From Crocosphaera sp. (GTDB taxonomy: Bacteria > Cyanobacteriota > Cyanobacteriia > Cyanobacteriales > Microcystaceae), in the NCBI GenBank assembly GCA_030065735.1, contig JASJDD010000026.1, forward strand, positions 1 to 32,903: a stretch of DNA of 32,903 bases. The letters are read 5' to 3'. The translations under genes were made by a program, and so were the position numbers. Below the pieces are notes generated by a model. The model did no database searches. It had not been told where the DNA came from and saw only the letters and a program-made list of their open reading frames with translations. Of the stretch, positions 16,964-24,076 are shown one piece after another. Position 1 is the stretch's first letter. The number at the start of each line of letters is the position of its first letter.

Positions 16964-17800
16964 ATGAAAATTGGAATTATTGGGTTAGGATTAATTGGGG
17001 GTTCACTAGGATTTGATTTACGCCATCGTGGACATCTTATTTATGGTGTTTCTCGTAAAGAAAGTACCTGTAAAAAAGCAGTAGAAAAGGGAATAGTTGA
17101 TCATGCAAGTATTAACCTTCATTCTCTATCATTGGTTGATATTATTTTTATCTGTACTCCTATCAATTTAATTTATCCCACTTTACAAAAGTTGATTACT
17201 AATTTAAAACAAGATATTATTATTACTGATGTTGGCTCCGTTAAAAGCCCTATCGTCAAGCAATGTGAGCTTTTATGGGATAATTTTGTAGGGGGTCATC
17301 CTATGGCCGGAACGGCTGAACAAGGAATCGAAGCAGCACAAAAAAACTTATTTAAAAATGCCCCTTATGTCATTACTCCCACAAAAAAAACACCAAAAAA
17401 TAGTATCAAAATTTTAGAAGATTTAGCCCAATCTTTAGAATCAATTGTTTATACTTGTTCCCCAGAAACCCATGATCAAGCTGTTGCTTGGATTTCCCAT
17501 TTACCCGTGATGATTAGTGCTAGTTTAATCGCAGCTTGTTCATCAGAAAAAGAGCAAACTGTTTTAAAATTAGCGCAAAAATTAGCCAGTTCTGGGTTTA
17601 GAGATACCAGTCGCGTTGGAGGAGGAAATCCCGAATTAGGAGTAATGATGGCTCAATATAATAAAACCGCTTTACTACATACTTTAGACGGTTATCGTCA
17701 GCAACTAGATGAGATTACGGAATATATTAATACCGAACAATGGGACTCCTTAGAAAAATTACTGATGATGACACAGGAGGGACGATTACCGTTTATCTGA
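16964..17800 (+). CDS. tyrA: Arogenate/prephenate dehydrogenase
   Basis: A 278-aa cytoplasmic enzyme for tyrosine synthesis. The N-terminal Rossmann motif is GIIGLGLIGGSLG (4-16). TDVGSVK (88-94) and GGHPMAGTAEQG (110-121, with catalytic His112) are the family's hallmark, and DTSRVGGGNPELG is the C-terminal substrate-side motif. Cyanobacterial TyrA of this size (Synechocystis type, about 279 aa) uses NADP+ and arogenate, which is the likely specificity here, inferred from relatives rather than proven. There is no fused chorismate mutase or ACT domain. It is tightly linked to the upstream Cys-rich membrane protein gene (2-base gap). Confidence 0.94.
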   Translation: MKIGIIGLGLIGGSLGFDLRHRGHLIYGVSRKESTCKKAVEKGIVDHASINLHSLSLVDIIFICTPINLIYPTLQKLITNLKQDIIITDVGSVKSPIVKQCELLWDNFVGGHPMAGTAEQGIEAAQKNLFKNAPYVITPTKKTPKNSIKILEDLAQSLESIVYTCSPETHDQAVAWISHLPVMISASLIAACSSEKEQTVLKLAQKLASSGFRDTSRVGGGNPELGVMMAQYNKTALLHTLDGYRQQLDEITEYINTEQWDSLEKLLMMTQEGRLPFI

Positions 17801-17883
17801 GTGCAAAAAAATTCTTAGTTTTTCAGCAAAAATACTTAAGTGAGTATATAATCAGATAAATTTTAAATACACTGTTAAGATCA

Positions 17884-18123
17884 ATGAAGAATACAAGACC
17901 TATCACGCTTATGCAGAAGGTTTTTATCAATATTGGCCTAATTCTGCTAGGAATTTCTGCTAATACAACCTTTTTCATCCTTATGGTAACATTCCTGTTA
18001 GGAACAGTAATTTTAGGCTTTTTAAGCAGTCAACCGGAAAGATTTACCTTAAACACCAAAAAAATAAGCAAAGAAAAAGAACGAGAAACATTACCAACGA
18101 CTTCAAGTATCAATTCTAAGTAA
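17884..18123 (+). CDS. Small two-span membrane protein
   Basis: A 79-aa hypothetical. Residues 10-50 contain two hydrophobic segments separated by SANTT (KVFINIGLILLGI and FFILMVTFLLGTVILGFL), and the last 30 residues are highly charged (KKISKEKERE). A TATAAT at 17847-17852 lies 32 bases before the start, but no good -35 is apparent. No family recognised. Its tail overlaps nothing; the next gene begins after a hairpin-forming leader. Confidence 0.6.
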   Translation: MKNTRPITLMQKVFINIGLILLGISANTTFFILMVTFLLGTVILGFLSSQPERFTLNTKKISKEKERETLPTTSSINSK

Positions 18124-18151
18124 TAACCCTGTTCCCTGCGATACAATACCC

Positions 18152-18182
18152 ATAGGGTTATGGTTGTAGAGACTAACCCTAT
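18152..18182 (+). promoter_or_regulatory. Hairpin in front of the HerA-like gene, with a competing third strand
   Basis: ATAGGGTTA (18152-18160) pairs perfectly with TAACCCTAT (18174-18182). TAACCCT also occurs at 18124-18130 and could pair with the same AGGGTTA, so two folds exclude each other. The right arm ends 26 bases before the preferred start at 18209. Confidence 0.4.
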
Positions 18183-18208
18183 ATGTAGTGTATCAATTAC
18201 TGTTGAAG

Positions 18209-19912
18209 ATGACAGATCATCCCCTCGGTGCGGTTGTTCAAGGTTCCCTTTCACAAGGGTTAGAAGTTCGTTTACATTCTGATGTTTCCGTCGAACAAAT
18301 GCGAGTGGGAAAATTTTTGGTGGTGCAAGGGGTGCGATCGCGATTTTTTTGCTTGTTGACAGATGTTTCCTTGGGAACCGCTAACCCCCGTATTTTAGCC
18401 AACCCTCCTAATTTCCAAGATACGTTTATGAGGGATGTCTTAGCCGGAAGTGCTACCTATGGCAATGTGGAACTTGCACCGATGTTAATGTTTACCCCCA
18501 CAGAAGAGGAAGAAACCAGCAATTCTCACAAAGAAGATACTTCGTTAGGATCGTTTCAAGCACAAACCAATGCTGATTTAGAATTGCTTCCTGTTAAAAC
18601 AATACCCACTCATTTTAGTCAAGTTTATGAAGCTTCAGAAAGGGATTTTCGGGCGGTTTTTGGGTGGGAAGATGACCCCACACGGCGCAATTTTGCCATC
18701 GGAAAACCTTTAGATATGGATGTTCCGATTTGTATTGATTTAGATCGTTTTGTTGAGCGTAGTAATGGAGTTTTTGGTAAGTCGGGAACGGGAAAATCTT
18801 TTTTAACGAGATTATTAATTTCTGGGATTATTCGCAAGCAAGCTGCGGTTAATTTAATGTTTGATATGCACTCAGAATATGGGTGGGAAGCGATGAAAGA
18901 AGGGAAAGAAGTTTCGACGGTTAAAGGGTTGCGTCAATTGTTTCCTGGACAGGTTGAAATTTATACGTTAGATCCTGAATCTACTAAAAGAAGAGGGGTT
19001 AATGATGCTCAAGAATTATACTTAAGTTACGATCAAATTGATATCGAAGACATTCGTTTAGTGGGACAAGAATTAGGTATTTCTGAGGCAAGTTTAGATA
19101 ATGCCAACATTTTAGAAGCAGAATATGGTAAGTCATGGATTATGCAATTATTAAACATGACTAATGAAGATATAAAACTATTTTGTCAAGAAAAACAAGG
19201 TCATGCTGGTTCAATTATGTCTTTACAACGGAAGTTAATGCGCTTAGATAATTTAAAGTATTTACGCACCGCTTGTCCTCATAATTATATTAATCAAGTA
19301 TTAGAATCCTTGGATGCAGGAAAGCACGTTGTTATTGAGTTTGGCTCTCAATCTAATATGCTTTCTTATATGTTAGCAACGAATATGATTACTCGTCGAA
19401 TTCATGGTAGTTATGTCAAGAAAGCTGAGCGATTTTTACAGACAAAAAGTCCGAGCGATCGTCCCAGACAATTAGTGATTACCATTGAAGAAGCACACCG
19501 TTTTTTAGACTCTAAAATTGTCCATCAAACTATCTTTGGAACCATCGCTAGAGAGATGCGAAAATATTTTGTTACCCTCTTGATTGTGGATCAAAGACCA
19601 TCAGGAATTGATAACGAAGTTATGTCACAAGTTGGCACAAGAATTACTTGTTTACTAAACGATGAAAAAGATATTGATGCGATTTTTACAGGAGTTTCTG
19701 GGGGACAAAATTTAAGATCAGTGTTAGCAAAGTTGGATTCTAAGCAACAAGCTTTAATTTTGGGTCATGCTGTCCCGATGCCAGTTGTTATCAGAACTCG
19801 TGCTTATGATCAACAATTCTATGCAGAAATCGGGGAAACGGATTGGTCACAATTACCTGATGAAGAAGTGTTTGCAGCAGCAGAAACTGCTAGGGCAGAA
19901 TTAGGATTTTAA
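18209..19912 (+). CDS. HerA-like ATPase (FtsK-HerA superfamily)
   Basis: About 567 aa from ATG 18209; an in-frame GTG at 18188 is possible but has no ribosome site. The N-terminus (PLGAVVQGSLSQGLEVRL) fits a HAS-barrel, as in HerA. Walker A is GKSGTGKS (190-197), Walker B is VITIEEAH (423-430), and the Arg-rich TIAREMRKYF and VDQRPSGID follow as in HerA motor domains. HerA ATPases are hexameric DNA-translocating motors that often pair with NurA nuclease; none is next to it here, so partner and DNA substrate are unknown. Homologues without NurA are common in cyanobacteria. Codon and base use match the neighbours. Confidence 0.9.
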   Translation: MTDHPLGAVVQGSLSQGLEVRLHSDVSVEQMRVGKFLVVQGVRSRFFCLLTDVSLGTANPRILANPPNFQDTFMRDVLAGSATYGNVELAPMLMFTPTEEEETSNSHKEDTSLGSFQAQTNADLELLPVKTIPTHFSQVYEASERDFRAVFGWEDDPTRRNFAIGKPLDMDVPICIDLDRFVERSNGVFGKSGTGKSFLTRLLISGIIRKQAAVNLMFDMHSEYGWEAMKEGKEVSTVKGLRQLFPGQVEIYTLDPESTKRRGVNDAQELYLSYDQIDIEDIRLVGQELGISEASLDNANILEAEYGKSWIMQLLNMTNEDIKLFCQEKQGHAGSIMSLQRKLMRLDNLKYLRTACPHNYINQVLESLDAGKHVVIEFGSQSNMLSYMLATNMITRRIHGSYVKKAERFLQTKSPSDRPRQLVITIEEAHRFLDSKIVHQTIFGTIAREMRKYFVTLLIVDQRPSGIDNEVMSQVGTRITCLLNDEKDIDAIFTGVSGGQNLRSVLAKLDSKQQALILGHAVPMPVVIRTRAYDQQFYAEIGETDWSQLPDEEVFAAAETARAELGF

Positions 19913-20051
19913 CAGTATCTAGTACATACATAAAACTAAAACGTGAAATGTTAATTTTAGTTATGTAACTTTGTTAAATATAATTAATTTTTATATAATA
20001 AAAAGGTTAATAGATAACTTAAAATGTTAATTAATGAGGAAAAATAAAGAT

Positions 20052-20144
20052 ATGAATTTAGAAGATTATTTTGAGTTTATAGCTGATGATGACATTAGGA
20101 TTAAAGATCATCGTATTGGGATCGAAGATGTGCTAAAATATTAA
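20052..20144 (+). pseudogene. N-terminal fragment of a DUF433 family (antitoxin-like) gene
   Basis: The 30-residue reading MNLEDYFEFIADDD, then IRIKDHRIGIEDVL, is a clear match to the start of DUF433 proteins, which usually run to about 75 aa and in cyanobacteria often accompany PIN-like toxins. It has a reasonable ribosome site (GAGGAAAAATAAAG). It stops at TAA 20142, where homology ends and the sequence becomes the antisense of the neighbouring membrane-protein remnant. It is therefore truncated by a deletion or rearrangement. No toxin gene remains. Confidence 0.7.
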
Positions 20145-20351
20145 AGGTAAAATGGCAAAAGTTCCCACCCCTAAAGAAGCGATCGCAAACGGCCAAGCAA
20201 CAATTTTTTGTTCCCTACCATCGATGAATAAAAGATTAGCATAAATAACAGTAACTATGCCAATACTATTAAATACGCTAATAATTAAAGGGTTAATATT
20301 GTCCCAGTTTCCTGTTGACATATTTTTAATCAATTCTATCGATGTGATCAA
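20133..20351 (-). pseudogene. Membrane-protein remnant (probably truncated DUF2834-like gene)
   Basis: A 72-aa reading, from a TTG, with two hydrophobic segments: NPLIISVFNSIGIVTVIYANLL and AWPFAIASLGVGTFAILPLI (the latter about residues 50-70). It matches, from memory, an inner portion of a longer cyanobacterial membrane protein family with LxxxSTGxWxxINPLIIS and DGRxQKIxAWPFAxAS. Both ends look missing: there is an in-frame stop a few codons upstream of TTG, and the sequence ends at the junction with the DUF433 fragment. It could still be expressed as a short protein. The family name is uncertain. Confidence 0.5.
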
Positions 20352-20379
20352 AAACTGCTTGAAATTTCATGATGAAAGA

Positions 20380-20790
20380 TTAAGAAAATAGTTTAATCCA
20401 ACCCCGTTTAAAAGCAAACTCTAAACAAAAACGAGCAACAATAAAACAAATAATACTTTCTATTCCTAAGATAGTTAATTGTCCTAACTGATGGAAAAGA
20501 TCAGAAGACATTTCCACAGGAACTAACCCCCTTACTAAACCAAAAGCTAAGACTGCGCCATCTTTTAAATGACCATTTTCATCCGTACGAATAATATAAC
20601 GATAAGTCACCGCAAAGAGAAACCCACTAATAAACGAGATCGCTACTTTAACCCCTAAACTGATAACATCCGTAATATAAATATCCCAAGTGCTGTAATT
20701 AATGGCTAACATTAGCACATAAGTCACTGTAAAGGCCATTCCCCCACAATAACCTGCTTTAACTGACTCAATGCGTTCTAAATTTGACAC
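20380..20790 (-). CDS. Hypothetical multi-span membrane protein
   Basis: A 136-aa protein with about four hydrophobic segments (about residues 15-33, 42-62, 78-92 and 103-122). It opens with a basic-acidic MSNLERIESVKAGY and has a charged loop IRTDENGHLKDG between segments 2 and 3, followed by FGLVRGLVPVE. No known motif; apparently a conserved cyanobacterial hypothetical. The gene is divergent from petN, sharing a 95-base promoter region. The membrane-protein remnant follows 28 bases downstream of its stop. Confidence 0.75.
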   Translation of the reverse strand: MSNLERIESVKAGYCGGMAFTVTYVLMLAINYSTWDIYITDVISLGVKVAISFISGFLFAVTYRYIIRTDENGHLKDGAVLAFGLVRGLVPVEMSSDLFHQLGQLTILGIESIICFIVARFCLEFAFKRGWIKLFS

Positions 20791-20885
20791 TCTAAATTAT
20801 CCTACTATCGAAAAGCTCACCAAATAGAAGTATCATAGTTTGTGTTGTTTTGATACTCACGTCATTGTTATAGACATAAATCACT

Positions 20886-20975
20886 ATGGATATTTTAGCT
20901 CTCGGTTGGGTTAGCGTCTTAGCTTTATTTACTTGGTCTATTGCTATGGTTGTTTGGGGACGTAACGGTTTCTAG
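20886..20975 (+). CDS. petN: Cytochrome b6f complex subunit PetN
   Basis: A 29-residue single-span subunit (VIII) of the thylakoid cytochrome b6f complex, which moves electrons from plastoquinol to plastocyanin or cytochrome c6. The reading [18 protein letters not shown], then [11 protein letters not shown], matches PetN at nearly every position, including the invariant WGRNG end. It is too short for normal ORF thresholds. A possible -10 TATAGA lies about 20 bases upstream with a weak TTGTTT 18 bases before it. A small membrane-protein ORF begins just after the stop, and a terminator follows that, so the two probably form one unit. Confidence 0.95.
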   Translation: MDILALGWVSVLALFTWSIAMVVWGRNGF

Positions 20976-20979
20976 CACT

Positions 20980-21123
20980 GTGGAAACATCTTCTTTTCTC
21001 AATATACTCTTTCTCACTGCCTTCGTGTTACTCATTTTAGTCAGTGGAGGGATACTTTACCTAACAACCCTAGAATGGCGCGATCGTCGTCGTCAAGACC
21101 GAGATAAAAAAAGCGGACGCTAA
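20980..21123 (+). CDS. Small single-span membrane protein downstream of petN
   Basis: About 47 aa from GTG 20980, five bases after the petN stop. An alternative TTG at 20941 would overlap petN in another frame, so I prefer the GTG. One hydrophobic segment (NILFLTAFVLLILVSGGILYL, about residues 7-28) is followed by a basic tail (WRDRRRQDRDKK). Position suggests cotranscription with petN and perhaps a thylakoid role; that is inference only. No family recognised. Confidence 0.65.
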   Translation: METSSFLNILFLTAFVLLILVSGGILYLTTLEWRDRRRQDRDKKSGR

Positions 21124-21128
21124 ACCCT

Positions 21129-21159
21129 GGAGGGGACAATGTTTGTCCTCTCTCCTTTT
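21129..21159 (+). terminator. Intrinsic terminator after the petN unit
   Basis: GGAGGGGACAA (21129-21139) pairs with TTGTCCTCTCTCC (21143-21155), with an internal bulge, followed by TTTT. The T-run merges into the first heptamer of the TTATCAG array. Confidence 0.6.
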
Positions 21160-21213
21160 ATCAGTTACCACTTACCAGTTATCAGTTACCAGTCATCAGT
21201 TATCAGTTACCCG
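21158..21213 (+). repeat. TTATCAG-type heptanucleotide array (8 units)
   Basis: Eight heptamers: TTATCAG, TTACCAC, TTACCAG, TTATCAG, TTACCAG, TCATCAG, TTATCAG, TTACCCG. A GGTCACTGTTCACTGTTTACTG tail-like string follows to about 21247, comparable with that after the 12316 array. Confidence 0.85.
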
Positions 21214-21310
21214 TTAAATTTATCGGTCACTGTTCACTGTTTACTGTATATTCACCCAGATAGGTGAGTGATAACCCCTAAGATGGATGAAGCAATTACC
21301 TAAGGCTAAG

Positions 21311-21370
21311 GAGTATTCTAGTAGGTGTAGAGGACACAAATATTGATACTCTCTACAGGAGTATGACACC
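21311..21370 (+). promoter_or_regulatory. Possible RNA switch: RBS-sequestering hairpin with competing strand
   Basis: ATACTC (21346-21351) pairs with GAGTAT (21359-21364), which contains the Shine-Dalgarno AGGAG of the 47-aa gene (loop TCTACAG). An identical GAGTAT (21311-21316) upstream can pair with the same ATACTC and would free the ribosome site. This two-state layout is typical of translational riboswitches or thermosensors. The sequence does not match a riboswitch class I know; it lacks the glutamine-riboswitch core. Confidence 0.45.
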
Positions 21371-21514
21371 ATGTCTATCAAAAAAATAACCTTCGATACC
21401 GTTGTTATTCTTGCATTCTTGGTTGGGACAGGTTTGCTCTTTAACTATATCTTAGGAACTCCTTTATCCAATCCTCTCCTCGGTAATACCATCACTACAG
21501 AAGAACAGGCTTAA
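21371..21514 (+). CDS. 47-aa single-span membrane protein
   Basis: Too short for common ORF thresholds. The protein opens MSIKKITFDT, has one hydrophobic span (about residues 10-30, VVILAFLVGTGLLF) and ends PLLGNTITTEEQA. A strong AGGAG lies 9 bases before the ATG, inside a hairpin, and a stem-loop follows the stop. These flanking signals make it a credible gene. It is not PetM, PsbX, PsbT or a HLIP by sequence; function unknown. It sits between petN and the candidate sRNA. Confidence 0.75.
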   Translation: MSIKKITFDTVVILAFLVGTGLLFNYILGTPLSNPLLGNTITTEEQA

Positions 21515-21522
21515 TTCTTGTT

Positions 21523-21553
21523 AGGAGTTCATGATAAAAGTAAGAACTCCTTT
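21523..21553 (+). terminator. Stem-loop after the 47-aa gene
   Basis: AGGAGTTC (21523-21530) pairs exactly with GAACTCCT (21544-21551), followed by TT and a mixed tract. A weak intrinsic terminator is the simplest reading. Confidence 0.5.
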
Positions 21554-21619
21554 CATTCTAACCTTGCTAGTTCACCCAAATAGATGAAGATTTCTAAGAG
21601 GGAATTATGGGAGATTAAG

Positions 21620-21716
21620 AACAGCAAGAATAAAAGTTTTACCTACATCGAGATTTCCTCCTCAGATGTACCAGATGACCTCCTCCACCCTATTTGTAGG
21701 GTGGTTTTTATTTTTT
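21620..21716 (+). ncRNA. Candidate trans-acting small RNA with CCUCC loop
   Basis: No ORF lies between 21515 and 21818. A hairpin of TACATC/GATGTA (21644-21649, 21665-21670) exposes GAGATTTCCTCCTCA as a 15-nt loop, then a single-stranded linker CCAGATGACCTCC leads into a terminator. The two CCUCC elements are complementary to Shine-Dalgarno sequences. The 5' end is a guess, since no clear promoter is seen. The layout is that of mRNA-binding sRNAs in cyanobacteria such as PsrR1, but I cannot claim homology. Confidence 0.5.
21685..21716 (+). terminator. Strong intrinsic terminator
   Basis: CCACCCTA (21685-21692), loop TTTG, TAGGGTGG (21697-21704), then TTTTTATTTTTT. The perfect 8-bp stem and long T-run are a textbook rho-independent terminator. 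No ORF ends nearby except the 47-aa gene 170 bases upstream, which has its own stem-loop; hence the sRNA proposal. Confidence 0.85.
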
Positions 21717-21818
21717 AAGTGATTAAAAACCTTCATTATACGTTAACTATTCAAGCGGATTTCATATTACAATAACATTGAACTATTCTCCATTCCCTAG
21801 CCTGTAGAACTATAGAAT

Positions 21819-22868
21819 ATGACCAATATCTTCAGAGAGTATCTTAAAAAAATTGGTAGCGGTGTTCATACAGGCAAAGATTTAACCCGTAGGGAGGCTG
21901 CAGATGCCATGAAACGGATGCTATTGGCCGAAGCAACCCCCGCCCAAATTGGGGCCTTTTTAATGGTTCATCGCATTAAACGGCCAACCCCTGAAGAATT
22001 AGCAGGAATGTTGGATACTTACGCTGAATTAGGACCAAAATTGGCCATTGATAACCTCGCCTTCAATTATCCTGTCACCGTCTTAGGAACCCCCTATGAT
22101 GGGCGATCGCGTATTGCCCCCGTAACCATCCTTACAGCCCTTATTTTAGCCACTGTAGGGGTTCCTGTGGTCCTGCATGGTGGGGAACAAATGCCGACGA
22201 AATATGGGGTTCCTTTAATCACCCTTTGGCAAGGGTTAGGGGTTGATTTTTCACAATTTTCTCTGCAAAAAAGTCAAAGAATATTAGAAAAAACGGGCTT
22301 AACCTTCATTTATTTACCCACCCATTTTCCCGAAGCGTATCAATTAGTCCCTTATCGAGAACAAATTGGCAAACGTCCTCCTTTGGCGACGTTAGAATTA
22401 GTGTGGTCTCCTTGTTCATCCGAGCAAGTTCATCTTATTTCTGGGTTTGTTCATCCTCCCACAGAAACCCTATTTAGAGAAACCCTCAAACTAAGAAATT
22501 TTCACCATTTCACCACTGTTAAAGGGTTAGAAGGCAGTTGTGATTTACCCCAAAGTCGTCCGGCTATTATTGGCATGAATCAACCCAATCATAACCCTGA
22601 ATGGGAACGCTTGCACCTTCATCCCCAGGACTATCAATTAAGCGGTAAAGATGTACCTCTGGAGTCCACAGAACAACTTTTAAACCACATCCAGCAAGTC
22701 TTACAAGGAGAAAATAACCCACTGATGTCCTTAGCCATCTATAACGGTGGGTTTTATCTTTGGCGTTGTGGGGTTTGTGCTGATTTGCCCACAGGGTTTG
22801 ACCAAGCCAAAACCTTACTAACCAGTGGACAAGTTGGGCAAAAATTGCAAGATATTGCCAACTCATAG
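21819..22868 (+). CDS. Anthranilate phosphoribosyltransferase family protein (TrpD2-like)
   Basis: A 349-aa protein of the glycosyltransferase family 3 fold. The helical N-terminal domain (LTRREAADAMKRMLL, AQIGAFLMVHRIKRPTPEEL) is TrpD-like. The PRPP-binding glycine loop GTGGDG of true TrpD is here LGTPYDGRSR (89-98), and VPVVLHGGEQMPTKYG replaces the usual phosphate loop. These changes, and the absence of other trp genes, point to the TrpD2/YbiB subgroup, some members of which bind nucleic acid rather than make tryptophan. Function therefore open. ycf39 follows after a repeat-filled spacer of 203 bases. Confidence 0.85.
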   Translation: MTNIFREYLKKIGSGVHTGKDLTRREAADAMKRMLLAEATPAQIGAFLMVHRIKRPTPEELAGMLDTYAELGPKLAIDNLAFNYPVTVLGTPYDGRSRIAPVTILTALILATVGVPVVLHGGEQMPTKYGVPLITLWQGLGVDFSQFSLQKSQRILEKTGLTFIYLPTHFPEAYQLVPYREQIGKRPPLATLELVWSPCSSEQVHLISGFVHPPTETLFRETLKLRNFHHFTTVKGLEGSCDLPQSRPAIIGMNQPNHNPEWERLHLHPQDYQLSGKDVPLESTEQLLNHIQQVLQGENNPLMSLAIYNGGFYLWRCGVCADLPTGFDQAKTLLTSGQVGQKLQDIANS

Positions 22869-22883
22869 CAGTTTTCAATATGA

Positions 22884-22964
22884 TTTCTGACTTCTGACTT
22901 CTGTGCGATAGCGCATGGTAGTAGTGAGGAACTTCTGACTTCTGACTTCTGACTTCTGACTTCG
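22884..22964 (+). repeat. Dispersed heptanucleotide repeat, copy 3
   Basis: TTCTGAC heptamers, one core module CTGTGCGATAGCGCATGG plus TAGTAGTGAGGAA, then five further heptamers. The 40 bases at 22898-22937 are identical to 13663-13702, in the same orientation. Confidence 0.88.
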
Positions 22965-23071
22965 TTAACACCCCATCAACATTGATCCTAATCTTAGGCA
23001 AAATGTCCAAACGGTGTAACTTTCTGCTAATATCTTAGAGAAACGTTAAGAAACATTACAATTTTATATAA

Positions 23072-24049
23072 ATGAAGTTATTAATCGTCGGCGCAACAGG
23101 GACACTAGGGCGACAAATAGCCCGTCGTGCCTTAGATGAAGGTCATGAAGTCCGTTGTTTAGTCAGAAATGCTAGAAAAGCTGCTTTTTTAAATGAATGG
23201 GGTGCAGAATTAAAAATAGGGGACATCTGTAAACCTGAAACCTTACCCCCTATCTTAGAAGGAATGGAAGTGGTTATCGACGCAGCAGCAGCAAGACCAA
23301 CGGATAGCCTCTCTATGAAAGAAATAGACTGGGATGGTAAGATTAATTTAATTCAAGCGGTTCAAAAAGCAGGGATTGACCGTTATATCTTCTTTTCAAT
23401 TCTCAACGCTGAGAACTATCCTGATGTGCCGTTAATGAACATCAAACACTGTACCGAGAAATTTTTAGAAGAATCAGGGTTAAACTATACCATCTTACGA
23501 CCTAGTGGGTTTATGCAGGGGTTAATTGGTCAATACGCTGTTCCTATCCTAGATAACCAAGCGGTTTGGATCTCAGGAGAAAGCACTCCGATTGCTTATA
23601 TGGACACCCAAGACGTAGCTAAATTGACCATTCGGGTTCTAGAAGTCCCCCAAACCCAAAAACAGACCTATCCGATGGTGGGGACAAAAGCATGGACAGC
23701 AGAAGAAATTATCGCATTATGTGAGAGACTCTCGGATAAACGGGTGAAAATTGCCCGTGTTCCCTTGGGAATGCTAAGATTTTTACGTCGCTTTACTCGT
23801 TTCTTTCAATGGACGTATAATATTTCTGACCGCCTAGCGTTTGCTGAAGTTTTGGCCAGTGGAAAACCTCTCAATGCCTCAATGGATGACGTTTATAAAA
23901 TTCTAGGGGTTGATGCCAAAGAAACGACCACTTTAGAAGCTTATTTTCAAGAGTATTTCAGTCGTATTCTTAAAAAGCTCAAAGAAATCGATTACGAAAA
24001 GAGCAAAGCGAAGAAGAAAAAGAAAACCCCTTTTAAATCTTCTGTGTAA
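23072..24049 (+). CDS. ycf39: Photosystem II assembly factor Ycf39 (atypical SDR)
   Basis: A 325-aa protein with an N-terminal NAD(P)-binding GATGTLGRQ (7-15) and an NmrA-like atypical short-chain dehydrogenase fold; it lacks the classical YxxxK pair. Conserved runs are RCLVRNARKA, ILRPSGFMQGLIGQYAVPIL and IAYMDTQDVA. In Synechocystis the orthologue (slr0399) binds high-light-inducible proteins and helps deliver chlorophyll to newly made D1 in photosystem II assembly. Length matches. The basic C-terminal tail (KAKKKKKTP) is variable. The next gene is an NAD kinase, the same pairing as slr0399-slr0400, which supports orthology. Confidence 0.93.
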   Translation: MKLLIVGATGTLGRQIARRALDEGHEVRCLVRNARKAAFLNEWGAELKIGDICKPETLPPILEGMEVVIDAAAARPTDSLSMKEIDWDGKINLIQAVQKAGIDRYIFFSILNAENYPDVPLMNIKHCTEKFLEESGLNYTILRPSGFMQGLIGQYAVPILDNQAVWISGESTPIAYMDTQDVAKLTIRVLEVPQTQKQTYPMVGTKAWTAEEIIALCERLSDKRVKIARVPLGMLRFLRRFTRFFQWTYNISDRLAFAEVLASGKPLNASMDDVYKILGVDAKETTTLEAYFQEYFSRILKKLKEIDYEKSKAKKKKKTPFKSSV

Positions 24050-24076
24050 GTCAAAGCTGATCCAGGATAATTTGTT

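Noticed and set aside
21241-21370. Glutamine riboswitch (glnA/downstream-peptide type)
   Set aside because: TTCACCC is present but the conserved GGACGGAAGUAGG core is not, so the class does not fit.
21819-22868. True anthranilate phosphoribosyltransferase TrpD of tryptophan synthesis
   Set aside because: The PRPP loop GTGGDG is replaced by GTPYDGRS and no trp genes are nearby; the TrpD2-like call is safer.
22567-23010. A 147-aa minus-strand reading over the TrpD2-like gene end and the repeat
   Set aside because: Its N-terminal half translates the heptamer repeat (SEVRSQKSE) and the rest is antisense to a conserved gene.
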